IMG/VR virus record: IMGVR_UViG_3300007734_000599
Span: 1 to 33,745 of that record
Source: a virus
Direction: 5' to 3' (one strand)
Length of the DNA: 33,745 nt
Shown: positions 16,310 to 24,285 of the stretch, one piece after another
Layout: each line of letters begins with the position of its first letter
Position numbering within the stretch: position 1 is the stretch's first letter
Made by a program: the position numbers and the translations under genes
Notes under the pieces: generated by a model
Database searches by the model: none
What the model was told of the DNA's origin: nothing
Seen by the model: only the letters and a program-made list of their open reading frames with translations

Positions 16310-17130
16310 CGGCAACGCAGCAGGTCGTCGAATCGACGGAGACGAGATCGCTCTCTGAATCGGGAGGACGGCTCTCGGGACGGCGTTCGTTCTTCGTCTG
16401 GGACGACACGGCTCCGATCACGCAGCCCATCCAGATCGACTTCGGCGTGAACGGTCTTCCCGATCGCGGCGACCTCTTCCCCGGCGAGTCGGAGATATTC
16501 GCGGCGACATTCGAGATCGAACTCGTCGCGGGATCGACGAACACATGGCGCGTCATCTGGAACTACGCGTCGAACTCGGGAGGCTCGATCCCCGACTCGA
16601 CGGAGCCGTCGGTCCCGACGCAGCCGGGATTCGTCCAGTTCTCCGCCGAGGTCGGAGGAGTGTTCAAGGACGCGTGGAGATCCCCTCCGAGCATGACCTA
16701 CTGGGGACCGACATACGCGGATGCCGACATACAGGGTCGGAAGATCGACTGCGCCGGCGAGCCTCTCTCGGTACTCGTCACGCAGACGACATTTCAGGTC
16801 GAGGAGACGGTCGGCAACTTCGGCATAACGAACCGCTTCTTCCGCTACCTCGCCTACATGGGCGCGAGGAACTCGGCGCAGTTCCTCGGATGTCCCGCAG
16901 GGACGCTCCTCTACCTCGGAGCCTCGATGCGACGGGTTTCGATCAGCACCTACTCGGTGTCGCACAGGATGCTCTACGATCAATGGGCGCACGCCGTGCA
17001 GCAGCCCAAGCGGAACTCGTCGCGGCAGGTCGAGGTGGAGCAGACGACATTCCCGTTCGCAGCGTGGGTGCGGTGGGTTCAGCCGTTCCCGATCACTCTC
17101 GACTTCCGCGCACTCTCGGAGAACTTCTGA
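16306..17130 (+). CDS. Tail protein, unknown (distal tail region)
   Basis: The 274-residue protein is not recognised. It is beta-rich with many aromatics (RRSFFVWDDTAPITQPIQIDFGVNGLP; FPFAAWVRWVQPFPITLDF). It lies directly after the tape measure gene with an ATGA overlap, where distal tail and tail-tip genes normally lie. Confidence 0.7.
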   Translation: MTATQQVVESTETRSLSESGGRLSGRRSFFVWDDTAPITQPIQIDFGVNGLPDRGDLFPGESEIFAATFEIELVAGSTNTWRVIWNYASNSGGSIPDSTEPSVPTQPGFVQFSAEVGGVFKDAWRSPPSMTYWGPTYADADIQGRKIDCAGEPLSVLVTQTTFQVEETVGNFGITNRFFRYLAYMGARNSAQFLGCPAGTLLYLGASMRRVSISTYSVSHRMLYDQWAHAVQQPKRNSSRQVEVEQTTFPFAAWVRWVQPFPITLDFRALSENF

Positions 17131-17495
17131 TGGCGAATGAGATCACGACTTCCTTCACCTTCCTCGTCGAGAAGGGATACCTCCGCGAGAGAATCCAGTA
17201 CGGCTCGATCCAGTCCGACATGACCGGAAGCACGGCCATCGGCGGCATCCAGACGATCGGGACGACCGCCGAGACGATCAGCCTCGTAGATGTCACCACC
17301 CCTGGATGGTGCGTGATGCGAAACCTCGACACCGCGAACTATGTCGACATCGGCATCCTGAGCGGATCGTACATCCCGTTCCTGAAGCTGAAGGCCGGCG
17401 AGGCGGCCATGTTCCGCTTCGGAACAACGGGGACGATTCAGGCTCGGGCGAACACGGCCTCCGTGAACCTCCAGTACTACATCATCCAGGACTGA
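17130..17495 (+). CDS. Minor virion/tail protein, unknown
   Basis: The 121-residue beta-rich protein has a pattern seen in many small phage structural proteins (VDVTTPGWCVMRNLDTANYVDIG, then PFLKLKAGEAAMFRF). The function is not established. Its start codon shares one base with the preceding stop (TGATG). Confidence 0.68.
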   Translation: MANEITTSFTFLVEKGYLRERIQYGSIQSDMTGSTAIGGIQTIGTTAETISLVDVTTPGWCVMRNLDTANYVDIGILSGSYIPFLKLKAGEAAMFRFGTTGTIQARANTASVNLQYYIIQD

Positions 17496-18224
17496 ATGCC
17501 GTTCCCGCGATTCAACTCCGGAAGCGTCGGCCGACTCGACTTCTCGACGATGAACGAACTGTTCTCGAGGGTCGAGTCGCTTTCGTCGGGACAGAGGACG
17601 GGGAACTTCCGCAACGCGTTGCAGGAGCCGTTCCCCGTGAAGCTCGGGGCCGCGACCGCCGTCGGCACGCGCACGGAGTTCGAGTGGAGGGAACAGAGGT
17701 ACAACGCGACCTCGAATGCCTTCGAGGATCTTCCATCCGGTCGGATGCACTCGTCTGGATTGACAGGCAGTCCGAAGGTCTGGACGAGCGATATCTCGAT
17801 CGCGACGGGAGAGGTCGTCTGGTGCATCACCGCGTACGCAGGTACGGGCGAGGCCCATCTCCAGATAGTCTCGAGGTCGTCGACGAGCATCGTCGTCGCC
17901 CGGATCACAGGAGCGACGGAGTTCACCCAGTCAGGGCAGCCGAGCGGGATCTTCAAGTATCAATGGATCGAGGTCCGTCCAACGCTCACGGGCGGCATAC
18001 TCTCTATGCAGTCCTTCACGGGATCGCGGACGGGATTCGCGCTCAACGGGACGGAATGGGTCTCGGACGCGGGTGGAGTGTACGGAGTCGGAATGATCCC
18101 GCAGGCCGGTCCTACCCTCACGCGGCAGAGGATCAGGAACGATGTCGTCGTGCAGTTGAGTCCGAGCGGTCATCCCGACTACTGGTTCTTCTCGTTGCCC
18201 ATCGGGTACAGGGTGGTCTGTTGA
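17496..18224 (+). CDS. Tail-region structural protein, unknown
   Basis: The 242-residue protein begins immediately after the preceding stop. It contains FNSGSVGRLDFSTMNELFSRVESL (helical N-terminus) and a beta-rich remainder (IATGEVVWCITAYAG; IFKYQWIEVRP; PDYWFFSLPIGYRVVC). No family recognised. Context suggests a tail-tip or baseplate component. Confidence 0.68.
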   Translation: MPFPRFNSGSVGRLDFSTMNELFSRVESLSSGQRTGNFRNALQEPFPVKLGAATAVGTRTEFEWREQRYNATSNAFEDLPSGRMHSSGLTGSPKVWTSDISIATGEVVWCITAYAGTGEAHLQIVSRSSTSIVVARITGATEFTQSGQPSGIFKYQWIEVRPTLTGGILSMQSFTGSRTGFALNGTEWVSDAGGVYGVGMIPQAGPTLTRQRIRNDVVVQLSPSGHPDYWFFSLPIGYRVVC

Positions 18225-18586
18225 GCGCGCTACCGAACACGATCAACCTCGAGCAGCGTCTCCGTTCGCGGAGGAAGCTCGCATCGAGAACCGTTCCCGC
18301 GTCCGCCGTGATCCTCTACGAGTGTCCGATCTCGCGGTCATGCGAGGTCTCCTCCGTCGTGATCGCAAGCGTGACGACTTCTACCGCGACCGTCCGCGTC
18401 CACCATGTCGCAAGCGGGGAAGGGTCGACATCCACCGCGAACGCCCTGCTCTACGATGTCTCCGTCGCGCCGGGGACGACGACGGTACTCGAGGTCGCGC
18501 TCTACATGAACTCGGGCGACAGGCTCGTCGTCCAGTCCGGTACGGCATCCGCGCTATGCGCGACCGCCTATGGGTCCGAGGCATGA
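18221..18586 (+). CDS. Small beta-sandwich virion protein, unknown
   Basis: The 121-residue protein starts with TTG, overlapping the previous stop (TTGA). The central part (VILYECPISRSCEVSSVVIASVTTST, then GTTTVLEVALYMNSGDRLVV) has the pattern of small phage surface or tail proteins. No specific function can be given. Confidence 0.65.
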   Translation: MSALPNTINLEQRLRSRRKLASRTVPASAVILYECPISRSCEVSSVVIASVTTSTATVRVHHVASGEGSTSTANALLYDVSVAPGTTTVLEVALYMNSGDRLVVQSGTASALCATAYGSEA

Positions 18587-19299
18587 CGATCGAGGTCGTC
18601 GGATGCTGCTGCGGAGGCACGGGGCCATGCTGCGGACCGAACGCCATCGTCGCGATCGAATCGCTTCCGTCGATGCCGTACAAGATCCAATGCAACGGGA
18701 ACTTCTACGGCCTCGACAGCGGATTGCAGGATCTCTCGAGCGGCCGCTACGAGAAGATTCCCGTCGTCGGGAACGGCTCCGAGCCGGCGGGTAGCGCGCT
18801 CGTCAACTGCGGAGCGTCGCAGGTGCAGCGGTGCTTCGGATACTCCGACACGGGAGGTCCGTTCGGGATCTCCTGCGATCCTCCGTATCCGACCTGCGGA
18901 CTCGGGAACGGAGACTGGTCGGCGTTCTCGTCATGGGGAGTCGCCGTCCGCAGGACGGCCGCAGGACATCCGCTCGGACCATACGCATACGAAATAGGTT
19001 TCACCCATTCTTGGTATCCGAATGTCAGTCCGTTCACCGTGGGACAGCAGCCGCTCCTGATCTCCGTGACCGCGACCTTCTTCGCGTTCGGCTCGAACCA
19101 ATGCTGCAAGGGACGGACATCGCAGCCGCTCGGATACTCGTATGTCAACGCGATCGGGCAGACGCGGGTGTCTGGACTCGCATGGAGCTTCGTGCAGCAG
19201 CCTCCGACCTATGTCGTCGCATGGCCGCCTCCGACCTCGAGCGGAGTGCCGTCGGTGTCGTTCGGAGGAACCGGCACGGGAGTCGTGACCCTTGTCTGA
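18583..19299 (+). CDS. Cysteine-rich tail-tip protein, unknown
   Basis: The 238-residue protein opens with a striking Cys cluster (CCCGGTGPCCGP) and has further Cys residues (CNGNFYG, NCGAS, CFGYS, ISCDPPYPTCG, NQCCKG). The rest is Gly/Ser/Pro-rich and beta-like. It may bind metal or use disulfides outside the cell. ATG overlaps the previous stop (ATGA). Confidence 0.68.
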   Translation: MTIEVVGCCCGGTGPCCGPNAIVAIESLPSMPYKIQCNGNFYGLDSGLQDLSSGRYEKIPVVGNGSEPAGSALVNCGASQVQRCFGYSDTGGPFGISCDPPYPTCGLGNGDWSAFSSWGVAVRRTAAGHPLGPYAYEIGFTHSWYPNVSPFTVGQQPLLISVTATFFAFGSNQCCKGRTSQPLGYSYVNAIGQTRVSGLAWSFVQQPPTYVVAWPPPTSSGVPSVSFGGTGTGVVTLV

Positions 19300-19567
19300 A
19301 TGCTCCTATGCGTCCTTCGGATCATGCTCGAATCCAGAGCGGACGAGGTCGGCCGAGCCGACCGTGTTCCCTCTCTCCTGCGCGTCGTGCGCGCACTACG
19401 ATGGACCTCCGCGCGGAGCAGGCGACATCATCCACTCGGTGATCGAGGCGACGGGAGTCGGATCGGTCGTGCGGAGCGTCGTCGGTGACTGCGGAGGATG
19501 CGCGGCGCGTCGCGCGGCGATGAACGCGGCCTTTCCGCTCGCGGACGCGGCGAGCCGATCAGAGTGA
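19292..19567 (+). CDS. Small CxxC phage protein, unknown
   Basis: The 91-residue protein starts with TTG inside the end of the previous gene. It has CASCAHYDG and a C-terminal GVGSVVRSVVGDCGGCAARRAAMNAAFP. The latter resembles a small family seen beside phage tail genes (a helix, C-x-x-C, then RR..xN). Probably binds zinc; role unknown. Confidence 0.6.
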   Translation: MSECSYASFGSCSNPERTRSAEPTVFPLSCASCAHYDGPPRGAGDIIHSVIEATGVGSVVRSVVGDCGGCAARRAAMNAAFPLADAASRSE

Positions 19568-19578
19568 CGAGGTGACCA

Positions 19579-20952
19579 ATGGGCCTGACCTACACCGGAA
19601 CGAACGGACTCTTCACGCGGCTCGGCACGATCATCTACATGATGGACGCCATCCGCGCGCACCAGACGAACCTGCGGACGCTGTTCGCGAACATCCAGGA
19701 CGAGTACGCGTCGACCGACCGCTACATGCTCGACCAGTTGAGCGGCAAGCTCGAGGAGCGGATCGCGGAGGCCGGCTCAGTCCTCGAGGATGTCCGCGCG
19801 GCCGCCGAGAAGACGCTCGTCGAGATGTGCTTCGCGGAGGCGCAGGTCTCGACGACGAACGCCATGCGGTCGAAGACCGTGGTCGACGCGCTCGTCTGGC
19901 TCATCCGGCAGATGGATGCCGACACGAAGACGATCGACGGAACGACGATCGGGAAGTCGTCCCTGACGCTCGGAGCGTCGAACAACGGGAACGGGACATT
20001 CACCTATCTGTTCGATGCGCCGAACATCCTGCTCGGATCGACGGCCGACTGGCCGAACATCCGCACCGAACTCATGGAGGTCCGCTGCATCCAGGACGCG
20101 CAGGACGGTGCGGTGAACTCGGGCAGCGAGATATTCGAGATCCGTGGGCAGCCTTCGTATCCTCCGCTCGACTACCGCTTTCCCGCCGGCAGCGGCACGA
20201 CGATGCGCATGACGAGCCTCTGCGCGAATGTGGATCAGGGAGGCCGCTTCCAGAACATCCTCCGCAACTCCGATCTCGAGGACTGGACGAGCAACATCCC
20301 CGACGGATTCACGGTCTCGAGCGGGACGGCGGGAACCGACTTCATCTCGACTACGACGGCGTTCCGTGGGACGAACGGACTCCGCGCGCCGGCGACATCG
20401 ACCCTATGGAAGATCCGGCAGCAACTCGGATCGCAGTCGGGGACGCTCGCGAGGCTGACTCCCGACAGGCCGTATGTGATCGCGTTCGCCGCGAAGAAGG
20501 ACGCGGGAGCGACCGGGACGATCCGCGTATCCGTGCAGGACGGCTCGAGCAACATCATCTCCTCGGGTGCGTTCGCGATCTCGCAGTCGGTGGCGACCCT
20601 GACGACATCGTGGGTGATCTACACCCTGACGATCCGCGCTCCACGCGTGATCCCGACGGACACATATCTCGTCGTCGAGGCGACGACGGGAGTCGCGACG
20701 GCTGCGGCCTACATCGACGAGGTGATCCTCGCGGAGATGCCGGTGATCGCTCCCGGAGGACAGGCTCTCGCGATCATCTCAGGTTCGTCGAACTGGTTCG
20801 CCGACGACTACGCGAACTACTCGTTTACGAACAACTCCGAGGGAGCGGTCGCGATCGGATTCGACCGTCTATTCGACATGTACGCGAAGGGACTCAGCCT
20901 TCCCGCGAACTACGCGGGAGGCGAGAACATCCCCGATACGGTCATCGCATGA
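19579..20952 (+). CDS. Minor tail/virion protein with carbohydrate-binding-like domain
   Basis: The 457-residue protein has a helical N-terminal third (TRLGTIIYMMDAIRAHQTNLRTLF onward). A jelly-roll-like domain follows at about 230-395: NSDLEDWTSNIPDGFTVSSG, LTPDRPYVIAFAAK, AYIDEVILAEM. Domains of this kind bind sugars, so cell-surface contact is plausible. It is the last gene of the tail cluster. Confidence 0.68.
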   Translation: MGLTYTGTNGLFTRLGTIIYMMDAIRAHQTNLRTLFANIQDEYASTDRYMLDQLSGKLEERIAEAGSVLEDVRAAAEKTLVEMCFAEAQVSTTNAMRSKTVVDALVWLIRQMDADTKTIDGTTIGKSSLTLGASNNGNGTFTYLFDAPNILLGSTADWPNIRTELMEVRCIQDAQDGAVNSGSEIFEIRGQPSYPPLDYRFPAGSGTTMRMTSLCANVDQGGRFQNILRNSDLEDWTSNIPDGFTVSSGTAGTDFISTTTAFRGTNGLRAPATSTLWKIRQQLGSQSGTLARLTPDRPYVIAFAAKKDAGATGTIRVSVQDGSSNIISSGAFAISQSVATLTTSWVIYTLTIRAPRVIPTDTYLVVEATTGVATAAAYIDEVILAEMPVIAPGGQALAIISGSSNWFADDYANYSFTNNSEGAVAIGFDRLFDMYAKGLSLPANYAGGENIPDTVIA

Positions 20953-21235
20953 GGCGGAGCGCGATCGCGGTCCGCGCCTGACCGATCAGTCCCCGGACGA
21001 GATCGTCCTCCGCGAGATCGAGCGCAAGCGTATAGAGGTCGTGCGATCTCCATGACACCTCCCAGACGGATAGGCAAGCGGTGCATTCGCGGCCCGAGCA
21101 TCCGGCGGGAAGGCGCGATCCGTGCAGACGGCGAGCGCGCTCGAGTGTGAGGATCACCTCGCGCATGACCCGCGCGGAGCGGAGCTTCTCGGGCGGATCG
21201 TCCGGTCCCGAGGAAAATTGGAGGACGGGGTCCAT
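20942..21235 (-). CDS. Lone minus-strand small protein, unknown
   Basis: The 97-residue protein (start MDPVLQFSSGPDDPPEKL) contains a helical REVILTLERARRLHG, a CSGRECTAC double Cys motif and an amphipathic end (LALDLAEDDLVRGLIG). A GGAGGAG precedes the ATG by only two bases. It is the only convincing minus-strand gene, filling an otherwise empty stretch and converging by 11 bases on the tail gene. Unknown function; a regulator is possible. Confidence 0.6.
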   Translation of the reverse strand: MDPVLQFSSGPDDPPEKLRSARVMREVILTLERARRLHGSRLPAGCSGRECTACLSVWEVSWRSHDLYTLALDLAEDDLVRGLIGQARTAIALRLMR

Positions 21236-21258
21236 CTCCTCCGATATACTAGCCTCAC
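21236..21258. promoter_or_regulatory. Candidate divergent promoter region
   Basis: The minus-strand gene and the rightward early genes are transcribed away from this AT-richer stretch. A TATACT (21245-21250) could be a rightward -10 box, and the opposite strand reads TAGTAT. No convincing -35 box at normal spacing was found for either direction. Confidence 0.3.
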
Positions 21259-21285
21259 GCGGGAATGATCCCGCAGAAGGAGACA
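21259..21285 (+). promoter_or_regulatory. Hairpin + Shine-Dalgarno leader (copy 1 of 5)
   Basis: GCGGGA-ATGA-TCCCGC forms a 6-bp hairpin (21259-21274), followed directly by AGAAGGAGACA, eight bases before the start at 21293. The same design occurs before the genes at 23193, 24013, 24368 and 26583. Confidence 0.65.
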
Positions 21286-21292
21286 TACCGAT

Positions 21293-21388
21293 ATGCCGAT
21301 GGATCTGGACCTCACGCCTCTGGCCATGATCGCGTTCCTCGCGGTCGTGGAGATCACGCACCGCATCCGAGAGAGGAGGGGAGCATGA
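21293..21388 (+). CDS. Small hydrophobic peptide (31 aa)
   Basis: A 31-residue peptide (MPMDLDLTPLAMIAFLAVVE then ITHRIRERRGA) has one possible membrane segment and a basic tail. It has a good ribosome-binding site (AGAAGGAGA) and the hairpin leader, and it overlaps the next start (ATGA). It may be a real membrane peptide or a leader peptide coupling translation to the downstream gene. Confidence 0.6.
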   Translation: MPMDLDLTPLAMIAFLAVVEITHRIRERRGA

Positions 21389-22179
21389 GTACCGACCTTG
21401 CACGCGCGGGTACGGCCGCGCTCGAGTCATACATCGCCGCCGGCGACATCGGTCGCCTCAATCCCGAGCAGAGGATCGCGCTCTACCGTGGAGTCTGCGA
21501 CTCCCTCGGCTTGAATCCCCTGACTCAGCCGTTCCAGTACCTCGTCCTCAACGGGAAGACAGTCCTCTACGCCACGAAGTCCTGCACGGAGCAACTCCGG
21601 CAGATTCACGGGGTGAGCGTGATGGATCTCTCGATCGAGACGAGAGGGGACATCCTCTGCATGACGGCGACCGTCCGCTCGAAGGACGGCCGCGAGGACC
21701 GCGCGACGGGAGCGGTGAACCTGAAGGGTTTGGCAGGAGACGCGCTCGCGAATGCATGGATGAAGTGCGAGACGAAGGCGAAAAGGCGCGCGACGCTCTC
21801 GATCTGCGGACTGGCCGTCCTCGACGAGAGCGAGGTCGACTCGATCCAGGGAGCGGTGCGCGAGGAGGCTCGGATCTCCTCGGCTCCCGAGAGCGCGCCG
21901 GCAGCCGCTCTACCCGAGAGGGAGCATCGGCGGATCGACGCTCCGCTCCCGAGCGAGGTCGAGATCGGCGACGGATGCACGATCTCGCCCGTCACGAACA
22001 AGGCCGGGAAAAAGATCTGGAAGCTCGAGACTCCATCCGGAGTCCTCGCGGTGATCGACCAGACGCTCGCGGCAGGGATCGAGGCGAGCATCGCGCTCGG
22101 CGCGCCGATCGTCGCGACGGTCGAGGAGCGCGGAGGGAAGCGAGTCGTCTCGAGGATCGAGGAGGCCGTCGATGCGTGA
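21385..22179 (+). CDS. Putative single-strand annealing recombinase (RecT/Erf-like)
   Basis: The 264-residue protein has a conserved N-terminal ~160-residue domain: GVCDSLGLNPLTQPFQYLVLNGKTVLY, ATKSCTEQLRQIHG, DALANAWMKCETKAKRRATLSICGLAVLDESEVDSI. The METKAKRR-type segment recalls phage RecT-family annealing proteins. A variable linker and a small C-terminal beta part (GCTISPVTNKAGKKIWKLETP) follow. If correct, it supports replication or recombination in the absence of a phage polymerase. Assignment is from pattern memory only. Confidence 0.6.
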   Translation: MSTDLARAGTAALESYIAAGDIGRLNPEQRIALYRGVCDSLGLNPLTQPFQYLVLNGKTVLYATKSCTEQLRQIHGVSVMDLSIETRGDILCMTATVRSKDGREDRATGAVNLKGLAGDALANAWMKCETKAKRRATLSICGLAVLDESEVDSIQGAVREEARISSAPESAPAAALPEREHRRIDAPLPSEVEIGDGCTISPVTNKAGKKIWKLETPSGVLAVIDQTLAAGIEASIALGAPIVATVEERGGKRVVSRIEEAVDA

Positions 22180-22534
22180 GATTGAGCCAGGAATCTCGGC
22201 CATCCGATCGCAACTCGGAGTCGTCGCGGAAGATCCTCGGATCTTCAAGGCGTACTCCGAGGATGAGGCGATCAGGGCGGCGAGGACGATCGCGGAGGAC
22301 GATCTGCTCGACCGCCGCGTGAGGAGGCTCGTCGCGGTCGGAATCCCGTTCGACCTGCGGCCGGCGCACCTCATGCCGAGGGTGGAGCGGTTTGCCGCGA
22401 GGATCAAGCGGTCGCCCGAGCGCGTCCGCTCCGATCTCATCCTCTGGGAGTCGCTCGATCCCGTGACGAGGTTCGATCTCGTCCACCGAGCGGTGCGGAT
22501 GATCCTCGCATGGAGGGCGGCGGCGACCTACTGA
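22172..22534 (+). CDS. Early-region protein, unknown
   Basis: The 120-residue, mostly helical and basic protein (AYSEDEAIRAARTIAEDDLL; RRLVAVGIPFDLRPAHLMPRV) is not recognised. It overlaps the annealing-protein gene by 8 bases and is followed by a strong terminator, so it ends this unit. Confidence 0.7.
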   Translation: MREIEPGISAIRSQLGVVAEDPRIFKAYSEDEAIRAARTIAEDDLLDRRVRRLVAVGIPFDLRPAHLMPRVERFAARIKRSPERVRSDLILWESLDPVTRFDLVHRAVRMILAWRAAATY

Positions 22535-22550
22535 GACAGCCATCGCATCG

Positions 22551-22590
22551 CGGAGCCGTCGGTTTCGGCCGGCGGCTCCGTTCTTTTTTC
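22551..22590 (+). terminator. Strong rho-independent terminator
   Basis: CGGAGCCG / CGGCTCCG is a perfect 8-bp stem, extended inward by a few pairs, followed by TTCTTTTTT (22581-22589). Confidence 0.9.
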
Positions 22591-22805
22591 GGAATCCGAA
22601 CATTTTTCCGCTTTACGGATCGCGTCTCCCCCCCTAGAACCCCCCCATCTCCCCGATCGAACTGATCCAGGTCTCGGGATCTCACCTCCGACTCTCTATC
22701 TCTCCTCCTCTCTCGGAGTCCTCCCTCGGGTTCCGATCCGGTAGTTGAGCGTCAATTGCACGACGCGCGCGAGGCGCGTCCGCCGCGCGAGCCGATGATC
22801 CGCGC
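22591..22805. other. Non-coding region with C-runs and a hairpin
   Basis: About 215 bases contain no supported gene. Two C-tracts lie near 22628-22655, followed by a pyrimidine-rich stretch to about 22730. A perfect inverted repeat, GACGCGC-GCGAG-GCGCGTC (22762-22780), lies just upstream of the next gene. No convincing promoter boxes were found. The region could hold an origin or operator, but nothing decisive is visible. Confidence 0.4.
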
Positions 22806-23162
22806 ATGGCGAAGGCGCATCCGCATCAATGGAGGTTCCCCGTACTCGCGGTCGAGCGCGTCATCGACGGCGACACGGTCGACCTCGTTCTCGATCTCGG
22901 ATTCGCGCTGCGGATGAAGCAGAGGATGAGGCTGCTCGGGATCGACACGCCGGAGATCGCCTCGAAGGATGTCGGTGACCGCGAGCGCGCCAGGGCGGCG
23001 CGCGAGTTCGCGGCCGCGTGGTGCGCGCGTCAGGAGGCGATCGTCGCGGAGACGACGAAGGATGAGAAGTACGGGCGGATTCTCGGGGATCTCGTCGGGG
23101 ACTCGACGCGGCTCACGGAGGAACTTCTCTCCGCGCGGCTCGCGAAGCGGTATACTCCCTGA
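22806..23162 (+). CDS. Staphylococcal-nuclease-like (thermonuclease) protein
   Basis: The 118-residue protein has the SNase pattern: VIDGDTVDLVLDLGF (about 18-32), MRLLGIDTPEI (about 41-51) and DEKYGRILGDL (about 95-105). Catalytic-type Asp/Arg/Glu residues are present. These enzymes are calcium-dependent phosphodiesterases; a phage role in host DNA breakdown or recombination is inferred. No signal peptide is visible, so it should act inside the cell. Confidence 0.85.
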   Translation: MAKAHPHQWRFPVLAVERVIDGDTVDLVLDLGFALRMKQRMRLLGIDTPEIASKDVGDRERARAAREFAAAWCARQEAIVAETTKDEKYGRILGDLVGDSTRLTEELLSARLAKRYTP

Positions 23163-23187
23163 GCCGCATGACGCGGCACAAGGAGAC
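23163..23187 (+). promoter_or_regulatory. Hairpin + Shine-Dalgarno leader (copy 2 of 5)
   Basis: GCCGC-ATGAC-GCGGC hairpin (23163-23177), then ACAAGGAGAC before the start at 23193. Here the stem polarity is inverted relative to the other copies. Confidence 0.5.
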
Positions 23188-23192
23188 TACCA

Positions 23193-23774
23193 ATGACGAG
23201 AGCAGAACTGACGAACTGGGTGCAGAGGGCGCGCGCGTTGTTCCGAGGTGACTGGGACGAGACGACCTTCGCGGTCGCGTTGCCGCGCATCGCGGCGGCG
23301 GAGTACGAGGACGCGGTCGCCGCGCTCGACGACTACGCGGCGGTCTGGGGAGGCGATCGCTCGAGGTTCATCGCGTCTCGGTTCTGGGAGTCACTTGAGA
23401 AGCACCGCGCTCGCCGGCGGGAGTCGAGCGCGGAGGCGAGCGCGGAGCGTCGCCTCGCGTGGGGAGTCGAGGCTACGGCCGAGGCCCGTCGAGTCGCCGC
23501 CGAGTGGAAGGCGATCGCGGAGCGCGTCGCGGACGCGCCGGCATCCGAGCGCGCTCGCGCGCTCGCGATCCTCGCGGGGTTCGGTTGGGGATCTCCTCCG
23601 GCCGATCCCTCGAGGTGGGGTCGGTCTTGGACGCTCGCGGTCGACGACCTGATCCGAGGAACCGCGTGTCCCGCTCGCGACGAGTCCGGAGGATGGGGAG
23701 CCGTCGTCGGTCCCGTCGAGTTCTGGGCGCGCGCTCCTCGGCCGTCGGAGATCGCCGCTAGCGGCCTCGGCTGA
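23193..23774 (+). CDS. Early-region protein, unknown
   Basis: The 193-residue protein is Ala/Arg/Glu-rich and helical (ELTNWVQRARALFRGDWDETTFAVALPRIAAAEYEDAVAAL-type start), with a Trp-rich C-terminal part (WGRSWTLAVDDLIRG; GGWGAVVGPVEFWAR). The N-terminus resembles loaders and replication accessory proteins only loosely, so no function is assigned. It has an AAGGAGAC ribosome-binding site. Confidence 0.72.
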   Translation: MTRAELTNWVQRARALFRGDWDETTFAVALPRIAAAEYEDAVAALDDYAAVWGGDRSRFIASRFWESLEKHRARRRESSAEASAERRLAWGVEATAEARRVAAEWKAIAERVADAPASERARALAILAGFGWGSPPADPSRWGRSWTLAVDDLIRGTACPARDESGGWGAVVGPVEFWARAPRPSEIAASGLG

Positions 23775-23794
23775 CGGACGGCTCGGAGGCCGCT
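23760..23794 (+). terminator. Stem-loop at gene end (possible weak terminator)
   Basis: A perfect 9-bp inverted repeat, AGCGGCCTC and GAGGCCGCT with a 17-base loop, spans the stop codon at 23774. No T-tract follows, so it may be a weak terminator or RNA-stability element. Confidence 0.3.
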
Positions 23795-23943
23795 CCAGTC
23801 GGAGGAACGCCTTGGGGCGAATCCCTGCCGTGTTTCCGTTGATCCTCGCCGCGAGTCCGATCGTGGTTCGGAATCCGTTCGGATTGAATACGGTCCGAAT
23901 ATACATACAATCCAGAATATTCTGAGAATTGCCGCGATTCATC

Positions 23944-23976
23944 TTGACGAGCGGTCGATCGGGAGTAGTATCCCGA
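23944..23976 (+). promoter_or_regulatory. Sigma70-type promoter with operator-like inverted repeat
   Basis: TTGACG (23944-23949), a 16-base spacer and TAGTAT (23966-23971) make the best promoter in the window. TCGGGA-GTAGTA-TCCCGA (23959-23976) is a perfect 6-bp inverted repeat over the -10 box, so a repressor could block it. The surrounding 240-base gap is AT-richer than the genes. Confidence 0.65.
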
Positions 23977-23984
23977 CATCGAAC

Positions 23985-24012
23985 GCGGCAGGAGCCGCAG
24001 AAGGAGACAGCG
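23985..24012 (+). promoter_or_regulatory. Hairpin + Shine-Dalgarno leader (copy 3 of 5)
   Basis: GCGGC-AGGA-GCCGC hairpin (23985-23998), then AGAAGGAGACAGCG up to the start at 24013. It lies just downstream of the promoter, so it would be near the 5' end of that transcript. Confidence 0.7.
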
Positions 24013-24285
24013 ATGGACAACCCGACGAACGACAACACGAACGACACCCCGATGATGCGCGCCATCCGCGCGCACGATGCCGCTTGCGACGCGGCCCAGG
24101 CTCGCAGGGCGCGCGAGGAGCGCGAATACCGGCAGATGTCGGGGTGGGGGAACTCCCTCACGGCCGGCCAATACCGCGAGTTGAACCGCTATATCGACCG
24201 CGTGATGCTCGACTCCCGCGAGATGGAGGCCGTGCAGCAGACTCGGATCGCGCTCTACGCGATCTCTGCGACGGATACGAAGTGA
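24013..24285 (+). CDS. Small early protein, unknown
   Basis: The 90-residue protein has an Asn/Asp-rich N-terminus (MDNPTNDNTNDTPMM) followed by helical charged sequence (AQARRAREEREYRQM; ELNRYIDRVMLDSREMEAVQQ). It is first after the promoter at 23944. Not recognised. Confidence 0.72.
   Translation: MDNPTNDNTNDTPMMRAIRAHDAACDAAQARRAREEREYRQMSGWGNSLTAGQYRELNRYIDRVMLDSREMEAVQQTRIALYAISATDTK

Noticed and set aside
15592-16992. 466-codon minus-strand frame over the tape measure gene
   Set aside because: Arg/Ser-rich antisense shadow of a coiled-coil gene with strong plus-strand evidence.
19572-20981. 469-codon plus-strand frame over the carbohydrate-binding-like tail gene
   Set aside because: Out-of-frame, Arg/Asp/His-rich sequence. 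The frame starting at 19579 gives the sensible protein.
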